A stretch of 64,000 nucleotides of DNA from Sphingosinicella xenopeptidilytica (GCF_042676985.1 NZ_JBHTIK010000005.1:1-64000); one strand, 5' to 3'; positions 33,711 through 42,514 are shown, counted from the first letter of the stretch. Translations and numbers: made by a program. Notes: generated from the letters alone by a model not told the origin.

Positions 33711-35045
33711 GTGACCCGGCTTCCGACGCGCACGCTTGCCGCCTATGCGGGCCCCGGCCTTCCCGTCGCCGCGCTCGGGCTGCCGCTCGTCATCTATCTG
33801 CCGCCTTACTACGCGGGCACGCTGGGGCTCGATCTTGCCGCGGTGGGTTTCGTTTTCTTCCTCGTGCGGATGCTCGACATGCCGCTCGATCCGCTGCTCG
33901 GGCATTTCATGGACGGCACGCGCAGCCGCTGGGGCCGGTTCCGGCCGTGGCTGGTGGCGGGCGGGTTGACGCTCCTTGTCGCCACGGTCGCGGTGTTCTT
34001 CGCCGTGCCGGGCATTACCGTGTGGTATCTGTTCGGCTGGTTGATGCTGCTGTTCACTGGCCATTCGATGCTGAACGTGTCGCATATCGCGTGGGGCGCG
34101 ACGCTTTCCGGCGATTATCATGAACGTTCGCGCGTCTACGGCTGGTGGATCGGCGGGCATCTGGTGGGGCTGATCACCGTGCTCGTGCTCCCCGCCGTGC
34201 TCGGGCAGATGATGGGCGCGGACGCGCCGAAGCCGGTGCACCTGATGGGCGCATTCATCCTCGCCATCATTCCGCTCACGGTGATCGGTGCGATCGTCGG
34301 CGCGCGCGAGGGCGCGGCGCAGGCGGAACACCCGCGCATCACGTGGGCGGATATCCGCCGGCTGTTTTCGAACCGGGCACTGGCGATGCTGCTTCTCGCC
34401 GACGTGCTGGTGAACCTCGCGCCGGGCGTGACGGGCGCGCTCTTCGAGTTCGTGTTCGTCCGCCTGCTCGGCTTCACGCAGGCCGGGGCGGCGGTGATGC
34501 TGCTGATCTATTTCGGCAGCGGCCTCCTTGCGCTACCGCTGTGGCTGCGCCTTGCCGTGCGCTTCGGCAAACAGCGCGCCGCCGCCGCTGCGTGCGTGAG
34601 CGGCGCGGCGCTGCACGTCGCGGCGTTTCTCGTTTTCGATCCCGCGCAGGCGTGGCTTTCGTATCTTGCCATCGGGCTCGCCGGAACGCCCTATGCCGCG
34701 CCCGGCTTCCTGCTCCGCGCGATGCTTGCCGATGTCGGCGACGAGGAGCGGCTGGCGAGCGGCGCGGACCGGATCGGGCTGCTGAATGCCGTGCTGACGA
34801 CGGCGATGAAGCTCGGCTACGCGCTGCCGGTGGGGATATTGTTTCCGATTCTCGCACTTGTCGGGTTCAGCGCCGAAGCGGCTGCGGCGAGCGCGCCGGG
34901 GTCGCTGCTGTGGGTCGAGGGCTTCTGGATCGTGCTGCCGCCGGTGATCCTGCTTCCCGCCGCTTTCGTGCTCGTTCGGCTGCCGCTCAGCGCCGCGCGG
35001 CACGCCGAAGTGCAGGCTGCACTCGCACGTGCCGGAAAGAATTGA
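33711..35045 (+). CDS. GPH-family sugar:cation symporter-like MFS transporter
   Basis: A 444-residue inner-membrane transporter with about twelve helices. The block LDMPLDPLLGHFMDGTRSRW-GRFRPW is the fingerprint of the glycoside-pentoside-hexuronide:cation symporters, and WGATLSGDYHERSRVYGWW is the matching mid-loop. GTG 33711 is chosen because the conserved N-terminal helix starts shortly after; longer in-frame starts overlap the divergent DUF885 gene. No sugar-metabolism gene is adjacent, so the substrate is open. Confidence 0.85.
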   Translation: MTRLPTRTLAAYAGPGLPVAALGLPLVIYLPPYYAGTLGLDLAAVGFVFFLVRMLDMPLDPLLGHFMDGTRSRWGRFRPWLVAGGLTLLVATVAVFFAVPGITVWYLFGWLMLLFTGHSMLNVSHIAWGATLSGDYHERSRVYGWWIGGHLVGLITVLVLPAVLGQMMGADAPKPVHLMGAFILAIIPLTVIGAIVGAREGAAQAEHPRITWADIRRLFSNRALAMLLLADVLVNLAPGVTGALFEFVFVRLLGFTQAGAAVMLLIYFGSGLLALPLWLRLAVRFGKQRAAAAACVSGAALHVAAFLVFDPAQAWLSYLAIGLAGTPYAAPGFLLRAMLADVGDEERLASGADRIGLLNAVLTTAMKLGYALPVGILFPILALVGFSAEAAAASAPGSLLWVEGFWIVLPPVILLPAAFVLVRLPLSAARHAEVQAALARAGKN

Positions 35046-35271
35046 GAACACGTCTTTTTTGCTCGCAGGTTTTGCGAATCTCCTGTAGGCTGGCGAAGTT
35101 CATGTCAGTTTCAGACTGGTGTGGACGTTCGTCATGAATGTCCGTGGGCGCACGGATTTTGTTTTGGGATCAGCAGGCTGTCGACCGCCGCGAATAGAAT
35201 TGGGCCGAGAACGACAGTGCTGTGGCGGCAGGCGCCCGGCTGCCGACGTTATTCAGACTGGATATCACGAC

Positions 35272-36051
35272 ATGGGTTTTGATGGCCGCAAGCGCGGTGG
35301 GGACCGTGGCTATGACCGCCGCGGCGGAGGACGCGATTCGTTCGGCGGTGGCGACGATTTTTACGACTCCGGTCGCAGCTTCGGCGGTGGTGACCGCTTC
35401 GGTGGCGGCGGTGGCGGCGGTGGCGGCTTCGGCGGCGGTGATCGCTTCGGCGGTGGCGGCGGTGGCGGTGGCGGTGGTTTCCGCGGCGGCGGCGGTGGCG
35501 GCGGCTTCGGTGGTGGCGGCGCTAGCCGTGACCCCGGCACGTCGCTCGGCACGGCTTCGGGCACCGTCAAGTGGTTCAACGCGACGAAGGGCTTCGGCTT
35601 CATCGCTCGCGACAGCGGCGAAGACGTGTTCGTGCACATCAGTGCGGTCGAACGCGCCGGTCGCACGACGCTTGATGAAGGCCAGCCGGTCACGTTCTCG
35701 ATCTTCGACCGTGGCGGACGCCTCTCGGCTGCCGATCTCGTGGTCGATGGCGAGGCGCCCGAGCGTCCCGATCGCCCCGAACGTCCGGCCCGCGACCGCG
35801 GTCCGTCGGCGGGTGCCATGGACGACGACTTCACGCCCGGCGAGCGCATCGAAGGGACGGTCAAGTTCTTCAACACGATGAAGGGCTTCGGCTTCATTTC
35901 GCGCGGCGACGGCAAGCAGGACGCGTTCGTGCACATCAGTGCGCTCGAGCGCGCCGGTCTCACCAGCCTCGCCGAAGGCCAGCGGGTCAGCTTCGAGCTG
36001 GCGCGCGACCGTCGCGGCAAGGTGGCTGCAGGCAATATCGAACTGCTCTAA
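35272..36051 (+). CDS. Gly-rich double cold-shock-domain protein
   Basis: A 259-residue nucleic-acid-binding protein. Residues 1-88 are a low-complexity Gly/Arg/Asp/Phe region with repeated FGGGDRFGGGG units; cold-shock domain 1 spans about 95-160 (RNP1 KGFGFIARD, RNP2 VFVHIS), an Arg/Pro/Glu linker follows, and cold-shock domain 2 spans about 192-259 (KGFGFISRG, AFVHIS). Tandem domains are usual in alphaproteobacteria, but the long N-terminal RGG-like arm is not. The leader is 226 bases, with a 10-base direct repeat TTCAGACTGG (35110 and 35252) and a GGACGTTC/GAATGTCC hairpin. A strong terminator follows. Confidence 0.92.
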   Translation: MGFDGRKRGGDRGYDRRGGGRDSFGGGDDFYDSGRSFGGGDRFGGGGGGGGGFGGGDRFGGGGGGGGGGFRGGGGGGGFGGGGASRDPGTSLGTASGTVKWFNATKGFGFIARDSGEDVFVHISAVERAGRTTLDEGQPVTFSIFDRGGRLSAADLVVDGEAPERPDRPERPARDRGPSAGAMDDDFTPGERIEGTVKFFNTMKGFGFISRGDGKQDAFVHISALERAGLTSLAEGQRVSFELARDRRGKVAAGNIELL

Positions 36052-36093
36052 CGAAGCAGCCGCAATCGATTCGGGGAGGATCGAACGCAGGAG

Positions 36094-36124
36094 GGGCCGG
36101 CGCGTATTCGCGCCGGCCCTTTTC
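36094..36124 (+). terminator. Rho-independent terminator of the cold-shock gene
   Basis: A perfect 11-bp stem GGGCCGGCGCG / CGCGCCGGCCC with a TATT loop is followed by TTTTCGTTTG. Confidence 0.9.
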
Positions 36125-36184
36125 GTTTGTGGTCGGACTGTGCCTTTCGACGATACGTTGCCCGACCTTTGTCACGCCTGTTGG

Positions 36185-36290
36185 TCTGGAGTCGTTCCGG
36201 TTCAGATTGAACCGGAACGACTCCAAATGATCTTTTGTTTGCCGTTATTTCCGAGCCGGCAGGTGATTCCACCTGCGAAATCACTCTAGG
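36185..36290 (-). repeat. Structured ~106-bp repeat element, copy 1
   Basis: It aligns end to end with 51881-51989 (copy 2). On the minus strand it contains a small hairpin (GCAGGT / ACCTGC, 36275-36258), a conserved 40-base linker, and a 16-bp stem GGAGTCGTTCCGGTTC / GAACCGGAACGACTCC (36188-36203 / 36209-36224). Two base pairs of the long stem differ from copy 2 and both changes are compensated. The element overlaps the last codons and stop of the GNAT gene. Confidence 0.85.
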
Positions 36291-36772
36291 CCGAACGCCG
36301 GATGGTGCAGCAGCTCCCCGCGCGGCTCAATGTCGTCGAAGGGCAAGGCCTGAACCACCTCCGGAGGACAGCCGGCGACGCTGAGGCCGGGGAAGGATCG
36401 GAAGCCGAACCGGCCATAATAGGCGGGGTCGCCCACCAGCGCCGCGCCCCGGCTCGTCGTTCGTAGCCGGCGGACGGCTTCTGCCATCAGCGCCGTGCCG
36501 ATACCTTGGCGGTGCCTTGACGGCAAAACTGCAAGCGGGCCGATCAGGCCCCAGCCGCCCTGCGTCCCGATCCACGCCGCCGAGGCGGCCAGATACCCAA
36601 TCACCTCGCCCTGCTCCTCGGCCACAAGGGAGAGGGCAAGTGCGTGCTCCGCGCGCAGCATCTCAACGATGCGTGCCTCTGTTCCGGTGGATTGCGGCAG
36701 CAGCAGCATGGCTTCCGTGACAAGCCGGCTGATCGCTGGGATGTCAGCCGTCGTTTCATTGCGGATCAGCAT
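36281..36772 (-). CDS. GNAT acetyltransferase, YjhQ-like partner of YjhX
   Basis: A 163-residue GCN5-type acetyltransferase with the acetyl-CoA loop SRHRQGIGTALM and the later YYGRFGFRSF seen in the YhbS-like group. Its start codon lies one base after the stop of the YjhX-family gene, so the two are co-translated. In E. coli yjhX and the acetyltransferase gene yjhQ form a putative toxin-antitoxin pair, and this arrangement matches. The final codons (GLE and stop) are supplied by the 106-bp repeat element. Confidence 0.85.
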   Translation of the reverse strand: MLIRNETTADIPAISRLVTEAMLLLPQSTGTEARIVEMLRAEHALALSLVAEEQGEVIGYLAASAAWIGTQGGWGLIGPLAVLPSRHRQGIGTALMAEAVRRLRTTSRGAALVGDPAYYGRFGFRSFPGLSVAGCPPEVVQALPFDDIEPRGELLHHPAFGLE

Positions 36773-36773
36773 G

Positions 36774-37037
36774 TCATGCCCCTTGATTGTCGAGTTGCGC
36801 GCGAACGGACGTACGGCCGCGTTTGGAAATCCGATATGGGCTGCCCGATCGGGATTCGATCAGCCTTTTCCGCCGCAGTTGGTTGAAAACGGTGAGGTCG
36901 AAGTCGGCGAGGAGCATTCCTTCCCGTGTGACGCATGTCACCGACGTGATTTTGGGGCCGTCGCCGCGCTCGTGCAGAATGCAGCCGCCAAGGGCCAGAA
37001 CGTGCAACGCACGTTGTTCATTTCGTGAGATATTCAT
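36774..37037 (-). CDS. YjhX family (UPF0386) putative toxin
   Basis: An 87-residue protein matching the YjhX/UPF0386 family: N-terminal NISRNEQRALHVLALGGCI, central VTCVTREGMLL, and a basic C-terminus (ISKRGRTSVRAQL). The family is annotated as a putative toxin with a DNA-binding-like fold and may act on topoisomerase or transcription; this is not proven here. The start at 37037 matches the family N-terminus. It leads a two-gene unit with the GNAT gene. A 10-bp hairpin lies about 70 bases upstream. Confidence 0.85.
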   Translation of the reverse strand: MNISRNEQRALHVLALGGCILHERGDGPKITSVTCVTREGMLLADFDLTVFNQLRRKRLIESRSGSPYRISKRGRTSVRAQLDNQGA

Positions 37038-37105
37038 GGAAGTCTCGTAAGATAGGCGTGAAAGACACCCCGAGCGCATTGCGCCCGGCGGCTTTGAATT
37101 CACGA

Positions 37106-37128
37106 GGCTCTCTGAGGTTCAGAGAGCC
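37106..37128. promoter_or_regulatory. 10-bp palindromic hairpin upstream of the YjhX-like gene
   Basis: GGCTCTCTGA (37106-37115) and TCAGAGAGCC (37119-37128) form a perfect stem with a 3-base loop. It lies 69 bases before the YjhX start and has no T-tract, so it is more likely an operator or leader structure than a terminator. The surrounding gap (37038-37257) shows no gene. Confidence 0.5.
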
Positions 37129-37257
37129 TTATCGTACAAGCTCAGACATCCACTCTCCGGTTACCGCGAAGCGAACATTGTCGCCGCGGACCACGCCAAT
37201 ATAGGGGGCGTGCGTTCCCACTGACAATTGGAAAAGGGGCTGACCGTGGACGGCGTT

Positions 37258-37803
37258 TCAGCCTCTGATGGGAACGATGCGCGCTGCGGCCGGGCGTTCG
37301 CTTTCACGTGCGGTTTCGCGCCAGCTTACGACGCCGAACACGACGTCGATCACGCCGCCGTTGGTGGTGAACGGCATCAGCAGCGCACGGTAGATGCCGG
37401 GGTGGCCTGTGGCGGTTTCATAAGGGGCCTCGACCGACAGCGGCACGGCGCGGCTGAGGAGTTCGGGCAGGTAGCTGCTGATGCGCATGAGGAGCGAGCC
37501 CGGCGGCGCGTCGGCGAGGCCGATGACGTCGGTATCGACGCCGCCTTCGGCTTGCAGCGCCTCACCGATGAGGCGGAGGTGCGGGCCTTCGCGTTCATCA
37601 AGATCGATGACGAAGCTCTGTGTGCAGCGATCTTCGATCAGCATCGGATCGAAATCGTTCCAACGCGGCACGCTGCCCGCGCGTGGCAACGTCGCCCAGT
37701 AGTTGTGCGCCTGCATATGCAGGCGCCGTTCCTGCGCGCCCGTGCTGACCGGCGGCAACGCCTTTGCGCGGCGAAGCGCTGAAACCTTGCTGCCGAGTGT
37801 CAT
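37258..37803 (-). CDS. PAS-domain-like protein of unknown function
   Basis: A 181-residue soluble protein. The centre (WNDFDPMLIEDRCTQSFVIDL, PHLRLIGEALQ, GSLLMRISSYLPELLSRAVPL, and FTTNGGVIDVVFGVVSW) matches the alphaproteobacterial single PAS domain family often listed as PAS_5. No output domain is attached, so it may sense a ligand and signal through a partner. It lies 75 bases downstream of the FAH-family gene on the same strand, separated by a hairpin. Confidence 0.75.
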   Translation of the reverse strand: MTLGSKVSALRRAKALPPVSTGAQERRLHMQAHNYWATLPRAGSVPRWNDFDPMLIEDRCTQSFVIDLDEREGPHLRLIGEALQAEGGVDTDVIGLADAPPGSLLMRISSYLPELLSRAVPLSVEAPYETATGHPGIYRALLMPFTTNGGVIDVVFGVVSWRETARESERPAAARIVPIRG

Positions 37804-37842
37804 GTATGCGCTCCCTGAATACAGTGCGCGCGACCCTGCCCC

Positions 37843-37879
37843 AGCAGGCGTTAACAGCTTGGAAACGAGCGCGCCTGCT
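37843..37879 (-). terminator. Hairpin after the FAH-family gene
   Basis: AGCAGGCG (37843-37850) and CGCCTGCT (37872-37879) form an 8-bp stem with a 21-base loop just after the stop of the FAH gene on the minus strand. There is no T-tract; it may only mark the 3' end of the tyrosine-catabolism transcript. Confidence 0.35.
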
Positions 37880-38886
37880 CAGCTTGCCGCGACGGTCTGC
37901 TCGATCGCGCCGAAAATGCTGTGGCCGGTGCTGTCGTCGACCCAGATGCGGACGCTGTCGCCATACTTGAGGAACGGCGTTTCGGGCTTGCCCGACAGGA
38001 TCGTCTCGACCATCCGCACTTCGGCGAGGCAGGAGTAGCCAAGGCCGCCCTGTGCGATGGGCTTGCCCGGCCCACCGCCTGCGTCGCGGTTCGAGACTGT
38101 GCCGGAGCCGACGATCGATCCGGCTTCGAGATCGCGCGTCTTCGCGAGGTGCGCGATCAGCACGCCGAAATCGAAGGTCATGTCGACATGCGTTTCGGCG
38201 CGGCCGAACGGCTGGCCGTTGAGATCGACCTTGAGCGTGCCGAGAAGCTTGCCGCCGTCCCACGCGGCGCCGAGCTCATCCGGCGTCACGAACACCGGCG
38301 AGAAGGCGCTAGCGGGCTTGGACTGGAGGAAGCCGAAGCCCTTCGCGAGTTCGGCGGGGATGAGATTGCGCAAGGAGACGTCGTTGACGAGGCCGACGAG
38401 GCGGATGTGCTGGCGCGCGTCTGCGGCGGAAACGCCTTGCGGCACATCGCCGGTGACGACGACGACCTCGGCTTCGAGGTCGCAGCCCCAGCTTTCGTCG
38501 ACGAGCACGATCGGATCACGCGGGCCGACGAACGAATCGCTGCCACCCTGGTACATCAGCGGATCGGTCCAGAAGCTTTCGGGGAGCTCTGCGCCGCGCG
38601 CCTTTCGCACCAGCTCGACGTGGTTCACGTAGGCCGAGCCGTCGGCCCACTGGAAGGCGCGCGGGAGGGGCGAATGCGCCTCGCGCTCGTGGAAGCGCAT
38701 CATGGGGATCACTTCGTGCGCAAGATCGGTGGCGAGGGCTTCGAGCTTCGGGGCCACCACGTCCCAGTCGTCGAGCGCGGCCTGCAGCGTCGGGGCGATG
38801 GCGGACGCGTCCGCGCACCACGCGAGATCCTTCGACACGACGACCAGACGGCCATCCCGGCCACCCTTCAGGCTGGCAAGCTTCAT
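37879..38886 (-). CDS. Fumarylacetoacetate hydrolase family protein (probable fumarylacetoacetase)
   Basis: A 335-residue FAH-fold enzyme predicted to cleave fumarylacetoacetate to fumarate and acetoacetate, the last step of tyrosine breakdown. The metal site is seen in DESWGCDLEAEVVVVTG, and KPASAFSPVFVTPDELG and GSGTVSNRDAGG match this bacterial branch. Its 3' end of the operon and the presence of hmgA and hppD upstream support the assignment; FAH-fold enzymes also act in other pathways, so the symbol is left open. It overlaps the M20 hydrolase gene by four bases (translational coupling). Confidence 0.88.
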   Translation of the reverse strand: MKLASLKGGRDGRLVVVSKDLAWCADASAIAPTLQAALDDWDVVAPKLEALATDLAHEVIPMMRFHEREAHSPLPRAFQWADGSAYVNHVELVRKARGAELPESFWTDPLMYQGGSDSFVGPRDPIVLVDESWGCDLEAEVVVVTGDVPQGVSAADARQHIRLVGLVNDVSLRNLIPAELAKGFGFLQSKPASAFSPVFVTPDELGAAWDGGKLLGTLKVDLNGQPFGRAETHVDMTFDFGVLIAHLAKTRDLEAGSIVGSGTVSNRDAGGGPGKPIAQGGLGYSCLAEVRMVETILSGKPETPFLKYGDSVRIWVDDSTGHSIFGAIEQTVAAS

Positions 38887-40289
38887 TTCTTCCCTCCGGC
38901 AAGCGTTTTTATAAGGTGCGGCCAGTAATCAAGGCCGTTGTAGAAGGAGGCCACGGGCGCATTCTCGTCGAGCCCGTGCGCGCGCATCTTCTTCATGTCC
39001 ATGAAGATCGGCGACACGGCAAAGGTGGGCACGCCCGCGATGCGGAACCACATGCCGTCAGTGCCGCCCGACTCCTGATAGGGCGTGATCGCGACGCCGG
39101 GATAGTGCAGCGCCAGCGCCGATTTCACGGCGGCGGTTACGTCGGGGCGTGGCTCCGAAACAGGGCTTGCCGTTGGCGTGCCGCGCACCTTCCATTCGGC
39201 CTTCGGGTTGCCGCCCGCCTGTTCGAGTGCGGCCTGCACGGTCGCCACCTCCACGCCGGGGAAGATGCGGCAGTTTACCGTGCCGATCGCGCGCTGCGGC
39301 AGTGCGTTTTCAGCGTGGCCCGCGTTCAGCATCGTGGCGACGCAGGTGGTGCGCATCTCGGGTTCGAATTCCTCGCTCGACGAGAGCGCGGCGGCGGCTT
39401 CGGCGTCGTTCGGATTTTCCGAGAAGCGGCGCAGCATCTCGGCGACCTGCGGCTGCGAGGCTTTCAGTTCCTTCGCCATCGCGCCGAACGAGGCGCGCGT
39501 GACGCTGTTCGCCTGAATCGGGAATTTGAGCGTCTCGACATTCTTGAGGAGCGCGGCGAGATCGTAGATCGCGTTGTCCTTGCGCGGACGGCTGGAGTGC
39601 CCGCCCTCGTTGCGGATCGTCACGTCGAACGTGGCGAAGGTCTTCTCGGCGACCTGCATCCCGTAACCGAAGGGCTTGCCGTCCGGGGCGAGTGCGCCGC
39701 CGCCCGCGTCCGAATTGAGCGCATATTCGAGCTTCGCGGGTTTCAGCGCGTCGACGAGCGCGCGCGTCGTGGCCATCCCGGTTTCCTCGTCGCCGGAGAA
39801 GCCGAGGTAGAGGTCGCGGTCCGGTACGAAACCGCTCGTTTTGAGGTCGGCGAAGGCGCGCGTCAGGTGGGCGACGCCCATCTTGTTGTCGAGCGTGCCG
39901 CGGCCGAGGAAATCGCCATCCTTCTCGCGCAGCACGAAGGGGTCGAACGACCAGTCCTCGGGCTTCGCATCGACGACGTCCATGTGGGCGAGGAAGGCGA
40001 CGGGCTGCTTCTTGCTGCCCGCTTTCCCCGGATAGCGGGCGATAAGGTACACGGTCTCGCCCATCGGCACGACCTTGATGTCCGCGTCCGCGAAGCCCGC
40101 CGCTTTCAGATCCTTGACGACGCGCGCCGCGACTTCGGGCACCTTGCCGTGACCCGCGGCGGAGCGGATTTCGACGATGTCCTTGTAGAGGCTGAGCGCC
40201 GCGGTGCCCTGCGGCGAACCCGGTGCGGCGGCATTCGCCATCGGTGCGGCGAGGCACAGCACCGCCGCGGACAGGATCGTACCCTTCAT
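38883..40289 (-). CDS. Exported M20-family metallohydrolase
   Basis: A 468-residue zinc hydrolase of the M20 family (carboxypeptidase/aminoacylase type) with a signal peptide (MKGTILSAAVLCLAAPMANA). Metal-site motifs are VAFLAHMDVVDA, GRGTLDNKMGVAHL and GFSGDEETGM; a dimerisation lid domain lies between. It is periplasmic. It is inserted between hmgA and the FAH gene with very short gaps, so it is probably part of the same transcript, perhaps releasing aromatic amino acids from peptides or conjugates (inference). Confidence 0.92.
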   Translation of the reverse strand: MKGTILSAAVLCLAAPMANAAAPGSPQGTAALSLYKDIVEIRSAAGHGKVPEVAARVVKDLKAAGFADADIKVVPMGETVYLIARYPGKAGSKKQPVAFLAHMDVVDAKPEDWSFDPFVLREKDGDFLGRGTLDNKMGVAHLTRAFADLKTSGFVPDRDLYLGFSGDEETGMATTRALVDALKPAKLEYALNSDAGGGALAPDGKPFGYGMQVAEKTFATFDVTIRNEGGHSSRPRKDNAIYDLAALLKNVETLKFPIQANSVTRASFGAMAKELKASQPQVAEMLRRFSENPNDAEAAAALSSSEEFEPEMRTTCVATMLNAGHAENALPQRAIGTVNCRIFPGVEVATVQAALEQAGGNPKAEWKVRGTPTASPVSEPRPDVTAAVKSALALHYPGVAITPYQESGGTDGMWFRIAGVPTFAVSPIFMDMKKMRAHGLDENAPVASFYNGLDYWPHLIKTLAGGKK

Positions 40290-40300
40290 GTGGACCCCCT

Positions 40301-41428
40301 TCAGGATTTGGCTTTCCAGCTATCCTTGTAACCGGTCCATTCCACAGCGGAAGCCGCTTCGCCGATTTCGAGCGGATCGCGCGTGTCGATCATCACAGCA
40401 TACTCGTCCGTCATCGCCTTGGGCTGCTCGAACATGCGGGTGAGCGCCTTGGGGTGCGGGCCGTGCGTGAAGCCGGTGGGGTGCAGCGTCATCATGCCGG
40501 GGTGGATGTTGTCGCGGCTGAAGAAGTCGCCGTCGTGGTAGAACAGCACTTCGTCGTAATCGTCGTTGTTGTGGAAGAACGGCACCTTCAACGCCTTCGG
40601 GTCCGTTTCGAACGGGCGCGGCGCGAACGTGCAGATCACGAAGCGGTCTGCAAGGAAGGTCGTGTGCGCCGAGGGCGGCACATGATAGCGGTGGCTCATG
40701 ATCGGGCGGATGTCCCGCACATTGAGCCGTGCGACCGACAACTCGCCGTGCCAGCCCACCGCGTCGAGCGGATTGAACGGATAGGTCATCCACGACACCT
40801 GCCCACGCTTTTTCACCGCGACGCGCGTTTCGAGGTCGCCCTGCTGCGCGCGGAAGGCGTCGTCGATCTCGGGTGTGTCCATCACCGCCGGATCGAAGAT
40901 TGCGTGCGGCCCCAGCAGCCCCTTGTCGGGGAGCGTGTAGCTGGAGTTCGTCGCCTCGACAGCGAGAATCTGCATCGGCTCCGTGGGCACGATGCGCCAC
41001 ATCGTACCGCGCGGGATGACGACATAATCGCCCTGCCCGATCGCGAGGTGACCGAAGTCGCAGAAGAAATCGCCTGCGCCGCGATGTACGAAGAGAATCT
41101 GGTCGCCGTCGCCGTTGCGGTCGAGGCTCGGCATGGCCTCTGCGAGGCGCCACAGGCGAATTTCGGTGGCCTTGTTGTGGAGCACGACAGGCGCGGACCA
41201 GAGCGAATTCGGTGCTTCGTTGATCTGCGTGAGGTCGAAGGCGCGCGGCGCGAGCGGCCCATCGAAGTCGATCCAGCCCGTGGGCGGATTGCGATGATAG
41301 AAGAAGGCGGCAGGGCCGAAGAAACCCTCCTTCGACATCTCGCGCTCGTAGGTGCCTTCCGGGAGGTCGGCATGGGCCTGACGGCTCGCTTCACCCTTCA
41401 CCAGCGGGAAATTGAGGTAGCGCTTCAT
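40301..41428 (-). CDS. hmgA: Homogentisate 1,2-dioxygenase
   Basis: A 375-residue iron enzyme that opens the homogentisate ring to maleylacetoacetate. It belongs to the shorter bacterial branch (about 380 residues against 430-445 in the classical form). Probable Fe(II) ligands are His286 and Glu293 in FFHNNDDYDEVLFYH and His322 in GFTHGPHP. It lies 3 bases after hppD and 11 before the M20 gene, making one operon with them. Confidence 0.92.
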   Translation of the reverse strand: MKRYLNFPLVKGEASRQAHADLPEGTYEREMSKEGFFGPAAFFYHRNPPTGWIDFDGPLAPRAFDLTQINEAPNSLWSAPVVLHNKATEIRLWRLAEAMPSLDRNGDGDQILFVHRGAGDFFCDFGHLAIGQGDYVVIPRGTMWRIVPTEPMQILAVEATNSSYTLPDKGLLGPHAIFDPAVMDTPEIDDAFRAQQGDLETRVAVKKRGQVSWMTYPFNPLDAVGWHGELSVARLNVRDIRPIMSHRYHVPPSAHTTFLADRFVICTFAPRPFETDPKALKVPFFHNNDDYDEVLFYHDGDFFSRDNIHPGMMTLHPTGFTHGPHPKALTRMFEQPKAMTDEYAVMIDTRDPLEIGEAASAVEWTGYKDSWKAKS

Positions 41429-41431
41429 AGC

Positions 41432-42514
41432 TCAGGCCTCCGCGGTTTCGAGCACGCCGCGCTCGATCTGGTCGCGTTCAATCGATTCGAACAGGGCCTT
41501 GAAGTTGCCCTCGCCGAAACCTTCGTCCTTCTTGCGCTGGATGATCTCGAAGAATACCGGCCCCAGCATGTTGCCCGAGAAGATCTGCAGGAGCAGGCGG
41601 GGGTCGTTGTTCTCTGTGGAACCGTCCAGCAGAAGCCCGCGCGCCTTCATCGCATCGACCGGTTCGCCGTGGCCGGGCAGGCGCTCATCGAGCATTGCGT
41701 AATAGGTTTCGGGCGGCGGGGTCATGAAGGGCAGGCCAAGGGCGCGCAGGCTGTCGATGGTGCCGTAGATGTCGTTCGTGGAGAGCGCGATGTGCTGGAT
41801 GCCCTCGCCGTTGAACGCCATCAGGAATTCTTCGATCTGGCCGCCGCCCTGCTTCGCCTCCTCATTCAGCGGAATGCGAATCTTGCCATCAGGCGCAGTC
41901 ATCGCCTTGCTGGTGAGGCCGGTATACTCGCCCTTGATGTCGAAATAACGGATCTCGCGGAAGTTGAAGAGCTTCTCGTAGAATTCCGCCCAGAACTTCA
42001 TACGGCCGCGATAGACGTTGTGCGTCAGGTGGTCGATGATCTCGAGGCCTGCGCCCTTGGGATGGCGGTCGACGCCTTCGAAATAGCGGAAATCGATATC
42101 GTAGATATCGGCATCGTCGCCGTAGCGGTCGATGAGATAGATAAGGCTGCCGCCGATGCCCTTGATGGCGGGGAGGCGAAGCTCCATCCAGCCGGTGGAG
42201 GTCGGCATGGGTTCGGCGCCGTTCGCGATGGCGTGCGCATAGGCCTTCGCGGCGTCCTTCACGCGGAAGCCCATCGCGCAGGCGCCGGCTTCATGCTCTT
42301 CGGCGAAGAAGGCGGCAGGCGAGCGCGGCTCGGCGTTCAGCAGGAAGTTGACGTGGCCCTGCCGGTAAAGCGTCACGTCCTTCGAGCGGTGCTTCGCGAT
42401 GGGGGTGAAGCCGAGCTGGCGAAACACGCGGTCGACGAGCGCGGGATCCTGCGCGGCGAATTCCAGGAATTCGAATCCATCGAGCCCTGCCGGGTTTTCG
42501 AAAAGGTCGGCCAT
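41432..42514 (-). CDS. hppD: 4-hydroxyphenylpyruvate dioxygenase
   Basis: A 360-residue Fe(II) enzyme converting 4-hydroxyphenylpyruvate to homogentisate. It has two vicinal-oxygen-chelate domains; ligands are His162 (IIDHLTHNVY), His241 (GIQHIALSTND) and Glu323 (PVFFEIIQRK). The start at 42514 matches the family N-terminus and has AGGGAGAG upstream; a longer start at 42568 would run through the operator. It is first in an operon hppD-hmgA-M20-FAH under a promoter containing a palindromic operator. Confidence 0.95.
   Translation of the reverse strand: MADLFENPAGLDGFEFLEFAAQDPALVDRVFRQLGFTPIAKHRSKDVTLYRQGHVNFLLNAEPRSPAAFFAEEHEAGACAMGFRVKDAAKAYAHAIANGAEPMPTSTGWMELRLPAIKGIGGSLIYLIDRYGDDADIYDIDFRYFEGVDRHPKGAGLEIIDHLTHNVYRGRMKFWAEFYEKLFNFREIRYFDIKGEYTGLTSKAMTAPDGKIRIPLNEEAKQGGGQIEEFLMAFNGEGIQHIALSTNDIYGTIDSLRALGLPFMTPPPETYYAMLDERLPGHGEPVDAMKARGLLLDGSTENNDPRLLLQIFSGNMLGPVFFEIIQRKKDEGFGEGNFKALFESIERDQIERGVLETAEA

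Noticed and set aside
35241..35930. Possible CRISPR- or tandem-repeat array from the repeated GGCGGTGGC units.
   Set aside because: The units are in frame and encode the Gly-rich arm; there are no unique spacers between fixed repeats.
35170..36035. Minus-strand open frames rich in Ala/Thr or Pro/Lys opposite the Gly-rich arm of the cold-shock gene, looking like collagen- or mucin-like proteins.
   Set aside because: They are reverse-complement readings of the Gly-codon repeat; the plus strand has two intact cold-shock domains.
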